A DNA stretch of 64,000 nt. It comes from Streptomyces tendae (lineage in GTDB: Bacteria; Actinomycetota; Actinomycetes; Streptomycetales; Streptomycetaceae). Numbering within the stretch: the first letter of the stretch is position 1; every line of letters begins with the position of its first letter. Positions 1 through 7,781 of this stretch are shown here, piece by piece. A program made the translations under genes and the position numbers. The notes beneath the pieces are model-generated. The model had not been told where the DNA came from, ran no database searches, and worked only from the letters and a program-made list of their open reading frames with translations. The DNA lies in contig NZ_CP043959.1 of NCBI RefSeq assembly GCF_008632955.1, positions 1,984,001-2,048,000 on the forward strand. The letters run 5' to 3'.

Positions 1-441
1 CTCACCGCGAGGTCCAGCCGCCGCCGCATGCCCCCGACCAGGTGGAGGCGGGCGGTCCGCCGCCTCCGCCCCGAACCGGGCCAGCAGCTCGTCGGCGCGG
101 GCGGCCGCTCCCCGCGCCCGGTGCAGCCGTGCGAACAGCCGCAGGTTCTCCCGGCCGGTGAGGTCCCCGTCGATCGAGGTGTCCTGCCCGGTGACGCCGA
201 TCCGGCGTCGTACGGCGGCGGCCTCGCGCACCAGGTCGTGGCCCGCGACCCTCGCGGACCCCGCGTCGGGGCGCAGCAGCGTGGTCAGCAGCCGGACCGC
301 CGTCGTCTTGCCCGCGCCGTTGGGGCCGAGCAGGCCGCACACCGAGCCCTCGGCCACCGCCAGATCCAGCCCGCGCAGGGCACGTACGGCACCGAAGCGC
401 TTCTCCAACCCCTCACTAAGTACAGCGTACGTAGTAGTCAT
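1..441 (-). pseudogene. ABC transporter ATP-binding protein, DrrA-like; N-terminal part, frame broken
   Basis: The leftward frame from ATG at 441 reads MTTTYAVLSEGLEKRFGAVR and then a perfect Walker A, GPNGAGKTT, near residue 42, typical of DrrA-type drug-efflux ATPases. The gene runs off the left edge, so Walker B is not seen. Past about residue 127 the frame fails. The signature region reads as ...STWSG in a second frame and GGMRRRLDLA in a third, which needs one base missing near position 48 and one in the C run 31-35. I infer two single-base assembly deletions in a normal gene. It diverges from a TetR gene across a 63-bp gap with a palindrome, a common self-regulated export arrangement. 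The permease partner would lie to the left. Confidence 0.75.
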
Positions 442-459
442 GGGGCGACCGTATCGCAC

Positions 460-476
460 TACGTACGGTGTACGTA
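460..476. promoter_or_regulatory. Candidate TetR operator between the ABC gene and its regulator
   Basis: TACGTAC-GGT-GTACGTA is a perfect 7-bp inverted repeat with a 3-bp spacer. A further half-site, GCGTACGTAG, lies at about 425-434, next to the ABC start codon. The position between two divergent starts fits an autoregulatory operator for the TetR protein encoded from 505. Binding is inferred from symmetry and position only. Confidence 0.5.
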
Positions 477-504
477 ACTACGATGGTGAGCGAGGTGATG
501 ACCG

Positions 505-1218
505 ATGGCGGGCCGAGCGGCCGAACCCGAAGTGATCTGGGCGCGCCCCGAGCGCAGCGGCCGTGGGCCCAGGCCGGCCTACAGCCGCGCCGACATCGCG
601 GCTGCCGCTGTGCGGGTCGCCGACGCCGAGGGCCTGGACGCGGTCTCCATGCGCCGCGTCGCCGCCGAGCTGGGCTGCGGCACCATGTCGCTCTACAACT
701 ACGTCCCCCGCAAGGAGGACCTGCACGAGCTGATGGTCGACGCGGTCGCCGGCGAGCACGAACTGTGGGAGCCGAGCGGTGACTGGCGTGCCGACATGCT
801 GCGGGTCGCCCACCAGAGCCGCGCGCTGATGCACCGCCACCCGTGGCTGCCGCGGCTGATGTCACCGGTCTACGGCTTCAGCCCCAACTCCCTGCGCTAC
901 CTGGAGCACTGCCTGGCCTGCCTGGACCCGATGCCCGGCCCGCAGGGCACCAAGCTGGAGCTGATCGCGATGCTGAACGGCGTCGTGACGACGTACGTCA
1001 CCAACGAGCTGGCCACCGCCGAACGCACCCGCTCGCTGCCCTGGTCGCAGGAGCGGGAGGACGCGGTCCGCAGCGCCTATCTGATGTCCCGCGTCGCGAG
1101 CGGCGCGTACCCGAGGATGGCGGCGGCCTTCGCCGAGGACCCGGGCCCGATCGACCTGGAGGCGGTCTTCGAACGCGCCCTCACCCGGGTCCTGAACGGC
1201 TTCGACCCCCGCCACTGA
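505..1218 (+). CDS. TetR family transcriptional regulator (TetR_C_1-like)
   Basis: This 237-residue protein has an N-terminal helix-turn-helix at about residues 32-72 (AAAVRVADAEGLDAVSMRRV followed by LGCGTMSLYNYV). Its long C-terminal ligand domain resembles the tetracycline-repressor class. The ATG at 505 follows a GAGGTG-like ribosome site in CGAGGTGATGACCG. It diverges from the ABC-transporter ATPase gene at 441 and probably represses it together with itself through the 460-476 palindrome. The ligand is unknown but is likely a drug exported by that transporter. It ends 19 bp from the convergent gene at 1238. Confidence 0.85.
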   Translation: MAGRAAEPEVIWARPERSGRGPRPAYSRADIAAAAVRVADAEGLDAVSMRRVAAELGCGTMSLYNYVPRKEDLHELMVDAVAGEHELWEPSGDWRADMLRVAHQSRALMHRHPWLPRLMSPVYGFSPNSLRYLEHCLACLDPMPGPQGTKLELIAMLNGVVTTYVTNELATAERTRSLPWSQEREDAVRSAYLMSRVASGAYPRMAAAFAEDPGPIDLEAVFERALTRVLNGFDPRH

Positions 1219-1237
1219 ACCCCGCGCGGGCCCGGTG

Positions 1238-2767
1238 TCAGTGCTTGCGCAGCCGTGCCGCCAGGGCGGCGAGGGTCTGTGCCGTCTCGGTGAGGCTCGC
1301 CACGGCGGTCTCCAGGTCCGAGGCGACGCGGGAAGCGGCGGCGGGGAGGCCGGCGGGGGACGGGGCGGCGACGGGGGTACCGCGGTAGCCGATGGGGCCC
1401 TCGTCGTGGCGCTGGTAGTAGCCGGTGAATCCCTGACCCGCGGGGCCCTCGATGAAGCGGACCTGGGCGAGCTGGATCTCGTGCGCGCCGCCGTTGCGGG
1501 TGATCTCCAGGCGGAGGTGACGGTGGGCCTTGGGGGCACCGCGCAGGGAGAACTCCCGGGCCTGGTACCGCCGGTCGAACGTCTCACCCGTGCGGGAGTC
1601 CAGCGGTGTCCAGGTGTGGCCGTCGTCGGAACCGTGGAGGGTCCAGTCCTGGGGGTCGCGGTCGGGGAAGTCGTTCGCCGACACGAGGACGTACGAGGTG
1701 ACGGTGGCGGGGCGGGTCAGTGTGAAGTCGAGCAGCGCGGTGTCGTCGCCCGCCAACCACTTGCCGCGGGAGTCGTCGAGGAGGTTGCGGGCGGTCTCGC
1801 CCGCGGCGACGTGCTCGTCGCTCGCCTCGACCTCGGTCACCTCGGCCTCGTCCTCCAACGTGTGCAGGACGACCACACCGGAGTTGCCCCGCCGGTCCCG
1901 CCAGGTCATCCGCTCCGGCGCGGCCCCGCCGTCGTCCACCAGCAGTCGCAGTTCGTGGGAGCGGTGCCAGCCGCCGCCCCACCCCTCCTCGGTGTGGAAG
2001 CGGTGCAGGGACTCGGCCGGCACCTGGTCGACGCCCTCCGGGTAGGCCCAGCGGCCGACGACGCGTCCCCGGTACTCGTGAACCGAGCCGTCCGCGTCAC
2101 GGCGGCAGCCGTGGAAGTCGGACATGTTCGACTGGAAGCTGATGGCGGTCTCGGCGCCGTCGGTGCCGCGCCAGCCGAGCTGTGCGGGCAGTGCGTGCTC
2201 GCCCCGGTCGACGTGGAACAGCAGCCGCGGCGCCGGCTGCCAGTGGGCGGACGAGGAGTGGGCGGGCCGGAGTTCCGTACGGTAGGCGAACACCGAGTCC
2301 CGGGCGGCCGCCGCCGTCCGGGCTCGCTCCGAACGGCCGCGCTCCCATACGGGGTCGAGCGTGACCCGGTAGAGCCAGAGCATGGTGCGCGCCTCGGCCG
2401 AGGAGCGTATCTCCAGGGTGTTGGTGCCCGGCTTCAGCAGATGTCCGGGAACGGCGAACATGTTGTCCTGCGGAAGGTCCCCGCCCCCGGGCACGGTCAG
2501 ATGCACGGCCACCGGCTCACCCTGGAGGAACACGTCCATCGGGGCGTACCCCAGCGATCCGCCGGCCTTGGACACCAGCGCGGTGACGGTCAGGGTCACC
2601 TGCGGAACGTCCTCCGGGTCCGCCACCTCGAACTCCAGGGACACCGTCCCGCCCGCGCTCAGCGCCAGGTGCGACCCGGCGAACCGGGCCCCGCGCAGCC
2701 TGACGTCGGCGTTGGCCAGTCGGGCCGGGTCGGCGGAGAAGTCCGCGTAGGTCGCCTCGAATCCCAT
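1238..2767 (-). CDS. Discoidin (F5/8 type C)-like domain protein, function unknown
   Basis: A 509-residue protein with no signal peptide or membrane segment. Residues about 1-100 look like a beta-rich domain. Residues about 340-440 carry a galactose-binding-like or discoidin fold with typical motifs (SYVLVSANDFPDRDPQDW, WTLHGSDDGHTW, FRRATV-type loops absent, HRHLRLEITRNGG). The C-terminal 45 residues form an Ala/Leu-rich helix (SDLETAVASLTETAQTLAAL) that could be a coiled coil. The start is supported by CAGGAG upstream of ATG 2767. It is the last gene of the leftward hmgA block, after a 181-bp gap, so it may have its own promoter. I do not recognise a specific family. Carbohydrate binding is inferred from the fold only. 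Confidence 0.6.
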   Translation of the reverse strand: MGFEATYADFSADPARLANADVRLRGARFAGSHLALSAGGTVSLEFEVADPEDVPQVTLTVTALVSKAGGSLGYAPMDVFLQGEPVAVHLTVPGGGDLPQDNMFAVPGHLLKPGTNTLEIRSSAEARTMLWLYRVTLDPVWERGRSERARTAAAARDSVFAYRTELRPAHSSSAHWQPAPRLLFHVDRGEHALPAQLGWRGTDGAETAISFQSNMSDFHGCRRDADGSVHEYRGRVVGRWAYPEGVDQVPAESLHRFHTEEGWGGGWHRSHELRLLVDDGGAAPERMTWRDRRGNSGVVVLHTLEDEAEVTEVEASDEHVAAGETARNLLDDSRGKWLAGDDTALLDFTLTRPATVTSYVLVSANDFPDRDPQDWTLHGSDDGHTWTPLDSRTGETFDRRYQAREFSLRGAPKAHRHLRLEITRNGGAHEIQLAQVRFIEGPAGQGFTGYYQRHDEGPIGYRGTPVAAPSPAGLPAAASRVASDLETAVASLTETAQTLAALAARLRKH

Positions 2768-2948
2768 GGGTGCAGCAGCTCCTGATGTCCGGTCGGCGGG
2801 ACGGCCGTCCGTGCGACGACCGTGATCGGGACCCTAGTGCGCCGAACTGACAACGCCGTCGGGGAGCGCCCGCGACCGTACGGGGTACCGGCGGTCACCC
2901 GGGCCCTCGCCCCGGTGCCGCGCGTCGCCGCCGTGCACAGGCGCTCGC

Positions 2949-4142
2949 TCAGATCAGCGTGAGCTGGCCCTCCGGGCCCTCCTCGCGGGCGTCCAGGACC
3001 GAGGCGGGGCGGCGGGCGGCGGCCGGTACGGGAAGGACGCCCGCCGTGCGCAGGTCGGCGGGGGTGACCGGGGCGGGGACCGACTGACCCGTCAACTCCT
3101 CCCGCAACGGCCGGAGTTCGGCGAGCAGGGCGAGGACCGTGACCAGCTCCAGCAGCTCCGACGTCCAGCCCTGCGGCCAGTCGGCCGGCCGGATCGCCGC
3201 CAGGGTGCCCGGCTCGGCCGGCAGGGTGCGGGCCGCGAACCACTCCTCCAGCACCCGCACACCCCCGGCCTCGAAGTCCCAGGCCTCCCGCGGCACGGGG
3301 GAGATCCTGCCCTCGCCCAGGAGCAGCGCCTCCTCGTCCCCGTCGTAGGCGAGGGCGGGCGGCCGGGCCGGCAGCGGAGCGCGCACGTACGGGCGGCGGC
3401 CGCCCGGCAGCCTGGGGCGCTCCCCGTCGCGGCGCATCAGCCACAGCAGTCGGCGGCCCAGCGACACCCCACGCCGCCAGGTGTCCGGGTCGGCGGTGAG
3501 CGGCACGGCGAGGCCGTCCGGGGCCGGGCGGGCCACGGCCGTGGCCCAGGCGAGGACGTCGACGGGGGAGACCTCCCGCCCCAGCCGCCCGGCGAGGTGC
3601 TCCGTGAGCCCCGGCGCCAGATTGGGCTCGGCGGCGCCCGGCCGGCGGTACAGCGGGCGGATCCGGCCGGTGCGCAGGACCGGGAGGAGGGACGTGGCGA
3701 GCAACGGCGGACCGCCGGGCGGGTCCGAGGCCCGGGGGGCGGCCGTCTCGACGGCGAACACCTGGTGCGCGTCCGCCACCCGCCACAACTCAGGGCGGGG
3801 CGCGTCGATCAGCCGCTGGTCCGGGATGAGCCACTGCTCGTCGAACGGGCCGTGCAGCACCCGCACCGGCTCCGGGCACGGTCCCGTGGCGCGGGCGAGC
3901 CGCTCCGTGCCGCCGTCCTGCCCGGGCAGCCGGCCGACCGCCGTGTGCGGGGTGCGGGAGCGGGTCGGCTGGAACAGGGCCTCCCGGTCCGGTCCCTCGG
4001 CCTTCACCAGGGCGTCCCAGCGGGCCTTCAGGGACGCCGCGTCGGGGGCCGCCGGCCACCCCCGGCCGAGCCGCGGCGGTGCGACGGACCACGGCATGAG
4101 GTCCGCCAGCAGCGGAGCGTCGTCGTGCGTCACGCTGGGCAT
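2949..4142 (-). CDS. Type ISP restriction/modification C-terminal-domain-like protein
   Basis: This 397-residue protein begins MPSVTHDDAPLLADLMPWSV and contains IRPLYRRPGAAEPNLAPGL, a block followed by DVLAWATA and then GGVRVLEEWF. From memory, Streptomyces proteins of this type are annotated as type ISP restriction/modification enzyme because they match the C-terminal DNA-specificity region of single-polypeptide ISP systems. No nuclease, helicase or methyltransferase motif (no NPPY, no Walker A) is visible, so it cannot be a complete enzyme. It starts 25 bp after the GntR gene on the same strand and is probably cotranscribed with it. Its actual role is unknown. The label rests on family resemblance. 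Confidence 0.55.
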   Translation of the reverse strand: MPSVTHDDAPLLADLMPWSVAPPRLGRGWPAAPDAASLKARWDALVKAEGPDREALFQPTRSRTPHTAVGRLPGQDGGTERLARATGPCPEPVRVLHGPFDEQWLIPDQRLIDAPRPELWRVADAHQVFAVETAAPRASDPPGGPPLLATSLLPVLRTGRIRPLYRRPGAAEPNLAPGLTEHLAGRLGREVSPVDVLAWATAVARPAPDGLAVPLTADPDTWRRGVSLGRRLLWLMRRDGERPRLPGGRRPYVRAPLPARPPALAYDGDEEALLLGEGRISPVPREAWDFEAGGVRVLEEWFAARTLPAEPGTLAAIRPADWPQGWTSELLELVTVLALLAELRPLREELTGQSVPAPVTPADLRTAGVLPVPAAARRPASVLDAREEGPEGQLTLI

Positions 4143-4167
4143 CGTACGACCTGACGGCGGGGGCGGA

Positions 4168-4917
4168 TCAGGTGGCGTCCAGGGTCACCGTGAAGGAGAA
4201 GCGGTCGCCCCGGTAGTGGATGACGGCGACATCCAGGGGCCGTCCGCCGGAGTCGTAGGTGACGCCGGTGTAGTGCAGGATCGGGCTGAGCAGCGGGACC
4301 CGCAGCAGCCGGGCCGTCTCCGGGTCCGCGAGCCGCGCCTCCACCGTGTCCGTGATGCGGCTGATGTCCGCGCCGACGGCGTCCCGCAGCACCTTCGTCA
4401 TCGGCCACCGCACCAGATCCTCCGGATCGATGCGCGCGGCCAGTTCGGGGCGCACGTAGTTGCGGGCGTGGTTGGTCGGCTCGCCGGTCTTCTCGTCGCA
4501 GCGCAGCCGGTGGTAGGCGGCCGTCTCCGACAGGTCCGGGAAGTGCTCGGCGAACTCCGCCGGCACCGGCGCCGGGCCGTGCTCCAGCAACTCGGTCGTC
4601 ATGCCGGACTGCTGGGCCACGATCGCGTCGACCGAGCCCAGCAGCCGCACCGGCGCGCCCCGCAGGGCGTCCGGCTCGATGAACGTGCCGCGCCGGCGGT
4701 GGCGCGTGATCAGCCCCTCGTCCTCCAGCTCCTTCAGCGCCTGCCGCATGGTCAGCACGCTCACCCCGTAGTGCCCGGCCAGCTGCTCCTCGGTGGGCAG
4801 GCGCAGCGGGTCGTGGGGCGAGCGGCCGAGGATCGAGGCGCGCAGCGACTGCGACACCTGATACCAGAGCGGCAACTTGCGGTTCAGGACGATCGAGTCC
4901 GGGGCGAAGGAGGTCAC
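4168..4917 (-). CDS. GntR family (HutC/UTRA) transcriptional regulator
   Basis: A 249-residue protein with a winged helix-turn-helix in the first 75 residues (LPLWYQVSQSL, LPTEEQLAGHYGVSVLTMRQ, RRRGTFI) and a C-terminal UTRA ligand-binding domain ending HYTGVTYDSGGRPLDVAV and RGDRFSFTV. This is the HutC subfamily layout. Translation starts at GTG 4917. It lies 27 bp downstream of hmgA in the same direction, so it is probably cotranscribed and may control homogentisate or tyrosine catabolism. That target is inferred from position. The palindrome at 6325-6342 upstream of hmgA is a possible site. Confidence 0.8.
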   Translation of the reverse strand: MTSFAPDSIVLNRKLPLWYQVSQSLRASILGRSPHDPLRLPTEEQLAGHYGVSVLTMRQALKELEDEGLITRHRRRGTFIEPDALRGAPVRLLGSVDAIVAQQSGMTTELLEHGPAPVPAEFAEHFPDLSETAAYHRLRCDEKTGEPTNHARNYVRPELAARIDPEDLVRWPMTKVLRDAVGADISRITDTVEARLADPETARLLRVPLLSPILHYTGVTYDSGGRPLDVAVIHYRGDRFSFTVTLDAT

Positions 4918-4944
4918 GCGCTATCCGTACCGGTCGGAGATCGG

Positions 4945-6297
4945 TCAGTGCAATGGCCGGAAGTGACGCTCGAGGCCCTGCCATACGGCGTCGTAGCCCT
5001 GTTGCAGGTGCTCCGCCCGCGCCGCCTGGGGGGTGAGGGACACCGGCCAGCGCGTCTCGAACATGAAGGCGAGACCGTCGTCGATCTTCTGCGGGCGCAG
5101 CTCCGCCGCGCTCGCCCGGTCGAACGTCTCCCGGTCCGGGCCGTGCGCCGACATCATGTTGTGCAGTGAGCCGCCGCCCGGCACGAATCCTTCCGCCTTC
5201 GCGTCGTACGCGCCCTCGATCAGGCCCATGTACTCGCTCATCACGTTCCGGTGGAAGTACGGCGGACGGAAGGTGTCCTCGCCGACCAGCCAGCGCGGGG
5301 CGAACACCACGAAGTCCACCCCGGCGAGTCCGGGGGTGTCGCTCGGGGACGTCAGGACGGTGAAGATCGACGGGTCCGGGTGGTCGTAGGAGATGGTGCC
5401 CATCACATTGAAACGGCGCAGGTCGTAGGCGTACGGCACATGGTTGCCGTGCCAGGCGACGACATCCAGCGGGGAGTGGTCGTACGTGGCCGTCCAGAGG
5501 TTGCCGCAGTACTTGTTCACCACCTCCACCGGGCGCTCGACGTCCTCGTACGCGGCCACCGGTGCCCGGAAGTCCCGGGCGTTGGCAAGCCCGTTGGCGC
5601 CGATGGGGCCGAGGTCGGGCAGCCGGAACGGTGCCCCATAGTTCTCGCACACATAACCGCGTGCGGCCTCGTCCAGCAGCTCCACACGGAACCGCACCCC
5701 ACGAGGAATCAACGCGATGTGTCCGGGCTCCACATGCAGCAGCCCGAACTCCGTGCGCAGCAGCAGCCCGCCGCGCTCCGGGACGATCAGCAGCTCACCG
5801 TCGGCGTCGCTGAACACCCGCTCCATCGAGGCGTTGGCGTGGTACAGGTGCACCGCCATGCCGCTGCGCTGGGTGACGTCGCCGTTGCCGCCCAGCGTCC
5901 ACAGGCCGGCCAGGAAGTCGGTACCCTCGGCCGGCTCCGGCAGCGGGTTCCAGCGCAGGCGGTTGGGGTCGGGCACCGTCTGGGTGAAGGGCGCCGTACG
6001 CAGGCCGCCGTTGCCGGTGCGGGTGAACGCCGGATGGGCGGCCGACGGACGGATCCGGTACAGCCAGGAGCGGCGGTTCTCCGCCCGCGGCTCGGTGAAG
6101 GCCGAACCGCTCAACTGCTCCGCGTACAGCCCGAGCGGCGCGCGCTGCGGAGAGTTGCGCCCCACGGGCAGGGCGCCCGGGACCGCCTCCGAGCTGTGCT
6201 CGTTGCCGAAGCCGGAGAGATGCTCCAGCCCTTCGGCGATCTTGCGCGCCTCCTCGCGATCCGCTGTGCTCACGCGGGCGGTGGCCCCGTCGCTCAT
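4945..6297 (-). CDS. hmgA: Homogentisate 1,2-dioxygenase
   Basis: Opens the ring of homogentisate to maleylacetoacetate in tyrosine and phenylalanine breakdown, using Fe(II) in the cytoplasm. The family signatures are clear: [20 protein letters not shown] near the N-terminus, [12 protein letters not shown], and the iron-site segments [14 protein letters not shown] (His and Glu) and MMSAHGPD (His). The start is placed at ATG 6297, giving 450 residues, because GGGAG lies 8 bases before it. An in-frame ATG at 6336 has no ribosome site. No maleylacetoacetate isomerase or fumarylacetoacetase gene is adjacent, so the rest of the pathway must be elsewhere. Confidence 0.95.
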   Translation of the reverse strand: MSDGATARVSTADREEARKIAEGLEHLSGFGNEHSSEAVPGALPVGRNSPQRAPLGLYAEQLSGSAFTEPRAENRRSWLYRIRPSAAHPAFTRTGNGGLRTAPFTQTVPDPNRLRWNPLPEPAEGTDFLAGLWTLGGNGDVTQRSGMAVHLYHANASMERVFSDADGELLIVPERGGLLLRTEFGLLHVEPGHIALIPRGVRFRVELLDEAARGYVCENYGAPFRLPDLGPIGANGLANARDFRAPVAAYEDVERPVEVVNKYCGNLWTATYDHSPLDVVAWHGNHVPYAYDLRRFNVMGTISYDHPDPSIFTVLTSPSDTPGLAGVDFVVFAPRWLVGEDTFRPPYFHRNVMSEYMGLIEGAYDAKAEGFVPGGGSLHNMMSAHGPDRETFDRASAAELRPQKIDDGLAFMFETRWPVSLTPQAARAEHLQQGYDAVWQGLERHFRPLH

Positions 6298-6324
6298 GTC
6301 CGCTGCTCCCTTGCCGAGCCGATT

Positions 6325-6342
6325 CCTATGGAACACCGTAGG
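6325..6342. promoter_or_regulatory. Candidate operator upstream of hmgA
   Basis: CCTATGG-AACA-CCGTAGG is an imperfect palindrome, matching at 6 of 7 positions per arm, 28 bp upstream of the hmgA start. It may bind the cotranscribed GntR regulator or another factor. This is inference from symmetry and position. Confidence 0.35.
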
Positions 6343-6485
6343 ATTGCGGTTTCACCGGCGCAAGGGGGCCACGCGATCTCGGCCCCCGGGCCCGCCCTCC
6401 CTCCGGCCCGTCCCCTCCACGGAGTACACGGAACCCGACTTCAGGGGGATTCGCGCGTTCGGACCGCTGTTCTACGCTCCCGGGC

Positions 6486-7058
6486 ATGACGTGGACGCGG
6501 AAGCCGATCATCCCCGCGCTCGCGGTCTGTGTCGCGCTGCTGGCCGGGACCGCGGGCTGCGACCTCGGGGCCGGCGAGGGGCCGGACGAGGTGTCGCCCT
6601 CACCCCTGGGCCGGCTCCTCGACGAGCGCGACAAGGACGGCCGCCCCTACCGTGAGGTGGACGAGGAGGGTGCGCCCCGGGTCACCGTGGAGGTCGCGCC
6701 CGACGCCGAGGGCGGCTGGGACGTCCGGCTGCGGGTGCGCAACTTCCGCTTCTCGCCCGAGGGGACCGGCCGGCGCGCGGAGGCCGGCCGGGGCCTGGCG
6801 CACCTGGAGGTGAACGGGCGCCGCGTCGCCCTGCTGCGTACCCCCGAGTACCACCTCGCCCCCGGCACCGTGTCGCGCGGCACCCACCACGTCACCGCCC
6901 GGCTGTACGCCGACGACGGCTCGGTGTGGGCCGTCGACGGCGAGCCGGTGGAGAGCACCGCCGACATCACGGTGTCGGGGCAGGAACCGACCGCGGAGCC
7001 GAGCGTGGAACCGATCGCGGCGGGGCCCGGTTCACCCGGCGGCCCCGGGCAGGCATGA
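6486..7058 (+). CDS. Putative lipoprotein
   Basis: This 190-residue protein has a basic N-terminus (MTWTRKP), a hydrophobic core and a lipobox LLAGTAGC with the Cys at residue 25, so it is probably exported and lipid-anchored. The mature part is acidic, beta-rich and ends in a Pro/Gly/Glu-rich tail. I do not recognise a catalytic motif. Its stop overlaps the next gene's ATG as ATGA at 7055-7058, implying translational coupling to the TetR regulator. Confidence 0.75.
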   Translation: MTWTRKPIIPALAVCVALLAGTAGCDLGAGEGPDEVSPSPLGRLLDERDKDGRPYREVDEEGAPRVTVEVAPDAEGGWDVRLRVRNFRFSPEGTGRRAEAGRGLAHLEVNGRRVALLRTPEYHLAPGTVSRGTHHVTARLYADDGSVWAVDGEPVESTADITVSGQEPTAEPSVEPIAAGPGSPGGPGQA

Positions 7059-7678
7059 TGACATCCGTGTCCCACCCGACATCGCTCCGCCGGGCGCCCG
7101 TGCAGCGGCGCAGCGCCGAACGGCTGGCCAGGATCCTCGACGCCTGCGCCGGTCTCCTCGACGAGGTCGGATACGACGACCTGAGCACCCGCGCGGTCGC
7201 CGAGCGCGCCGGGGTGCCCATCGGCTCCGTCTACCGCTTCTTCGGCAACAAGCGCCAGATGGCCGACGCGCTCGCCCAGCGCAACCTGGAGCGCTTCACC
7301 GAGAGCGTCACCGAGCGGCTCTCCGCCACCGGTGACCGCGGCTGGGGGCACGCCACGGACGTCGTGCTCGACACGTACCTGGACATGAAGCGCACCGCCC
7401 CCGGCTTCTCCCTCGTCGACTTCGGCAACCAGATCCCGGTCGGCGCGCGCCGGGCCGAACCCAACCACCGGGTCGCCGGCCGGCTCGCCGGGCTGCTCTC
7501 CGGCTACCTGGGCCGCGCCGCCGACGACGAGGATCTGCGCCGCACCTTCCTGGTCGCCGTCGAGACCGCCGACGCCCTGGTCGACCTGGCCTTCCGGGTG
7601 GCGCCCGAAGGGGACGAGAAGGTCATCGGCGAGCTGCGCGCGATGCTCCGGGCGTATCTGGCCCGGGTGCTCGACTGA
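7055..7678 (+). CDS. TetR family transcriptional regulator
   Basis: A 207-residue regulator with a canonical TetR helix-turn-helix at about residues 20-65 (RILDACAGLLDEVGYDDLST, AERAGVPIGSVYRFFGNK). The start is ATG 7055, overlapping the lipoprotein stop. ATG 7058 and GTG 7070 are alternatives. It sits 103 bp upstream of the molybdopterin oxidoreductase. The palindromic core ACCGGTCGGTATGC in that gap (7723-7736) is a likely binding site, though the TetR at 30165 is equally eligible. The effector is unknown. Confidence 0.85.
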   Translation: MMTSVSHPTSLRRAPVQRRSAERLARILDACAGLLDEVGYDDLSTRAVAERAGVPIGSVYRFFGNKRQMADALAQRNLERFTESVTERLSATGDRGWGHATDVVLDTYLDMKRTAPGFSLVDFGNQIPVGARRAEPNHRVAGRLAGLLSGYLGRAADDEDLRRTFLVAVETADALVDLAFRVAPEGDEKVIGELRAMLRAYLARVLD

Positions 7679-7722
7679 CGCGGTTCCCGCCTCGTTCCCC
7701 GCACGCCCTCCCCTCCATGCGT

Positions 7723-7736
7723 ACCGGTCGGTATGC
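7723..7736. promoter_or_regulatory. Shared operator core, copy 1 (ACCGGTCGGTATGC)
   Basis: The same 14 bases occur at 29139-29152 (reverse strand) and 33166-33179. Here they lie 45 bp upstream of the molybdopterin oxidoreductase GTG. The ACCGGT centre and GGTAT flanks give a TetR-type palindrome. The repetition is seen in the sequence. Binding by a TetR protein is inferred. Confidence 0.5.
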
Positions 7737-7781
7737 TCGGCTCGTCCGTGCGTCACCGACGCCGCCGTACCGGGAGGACCC

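Noticed and set aside
1235..2785. Long 516-residue plus-strand frame opposite the discoidin-like gene
   Set aside because: It is the antisense shadow of the gene at 1238-2767; composition is Gly/Val/Arg-rich with no family motif or ribosome site.
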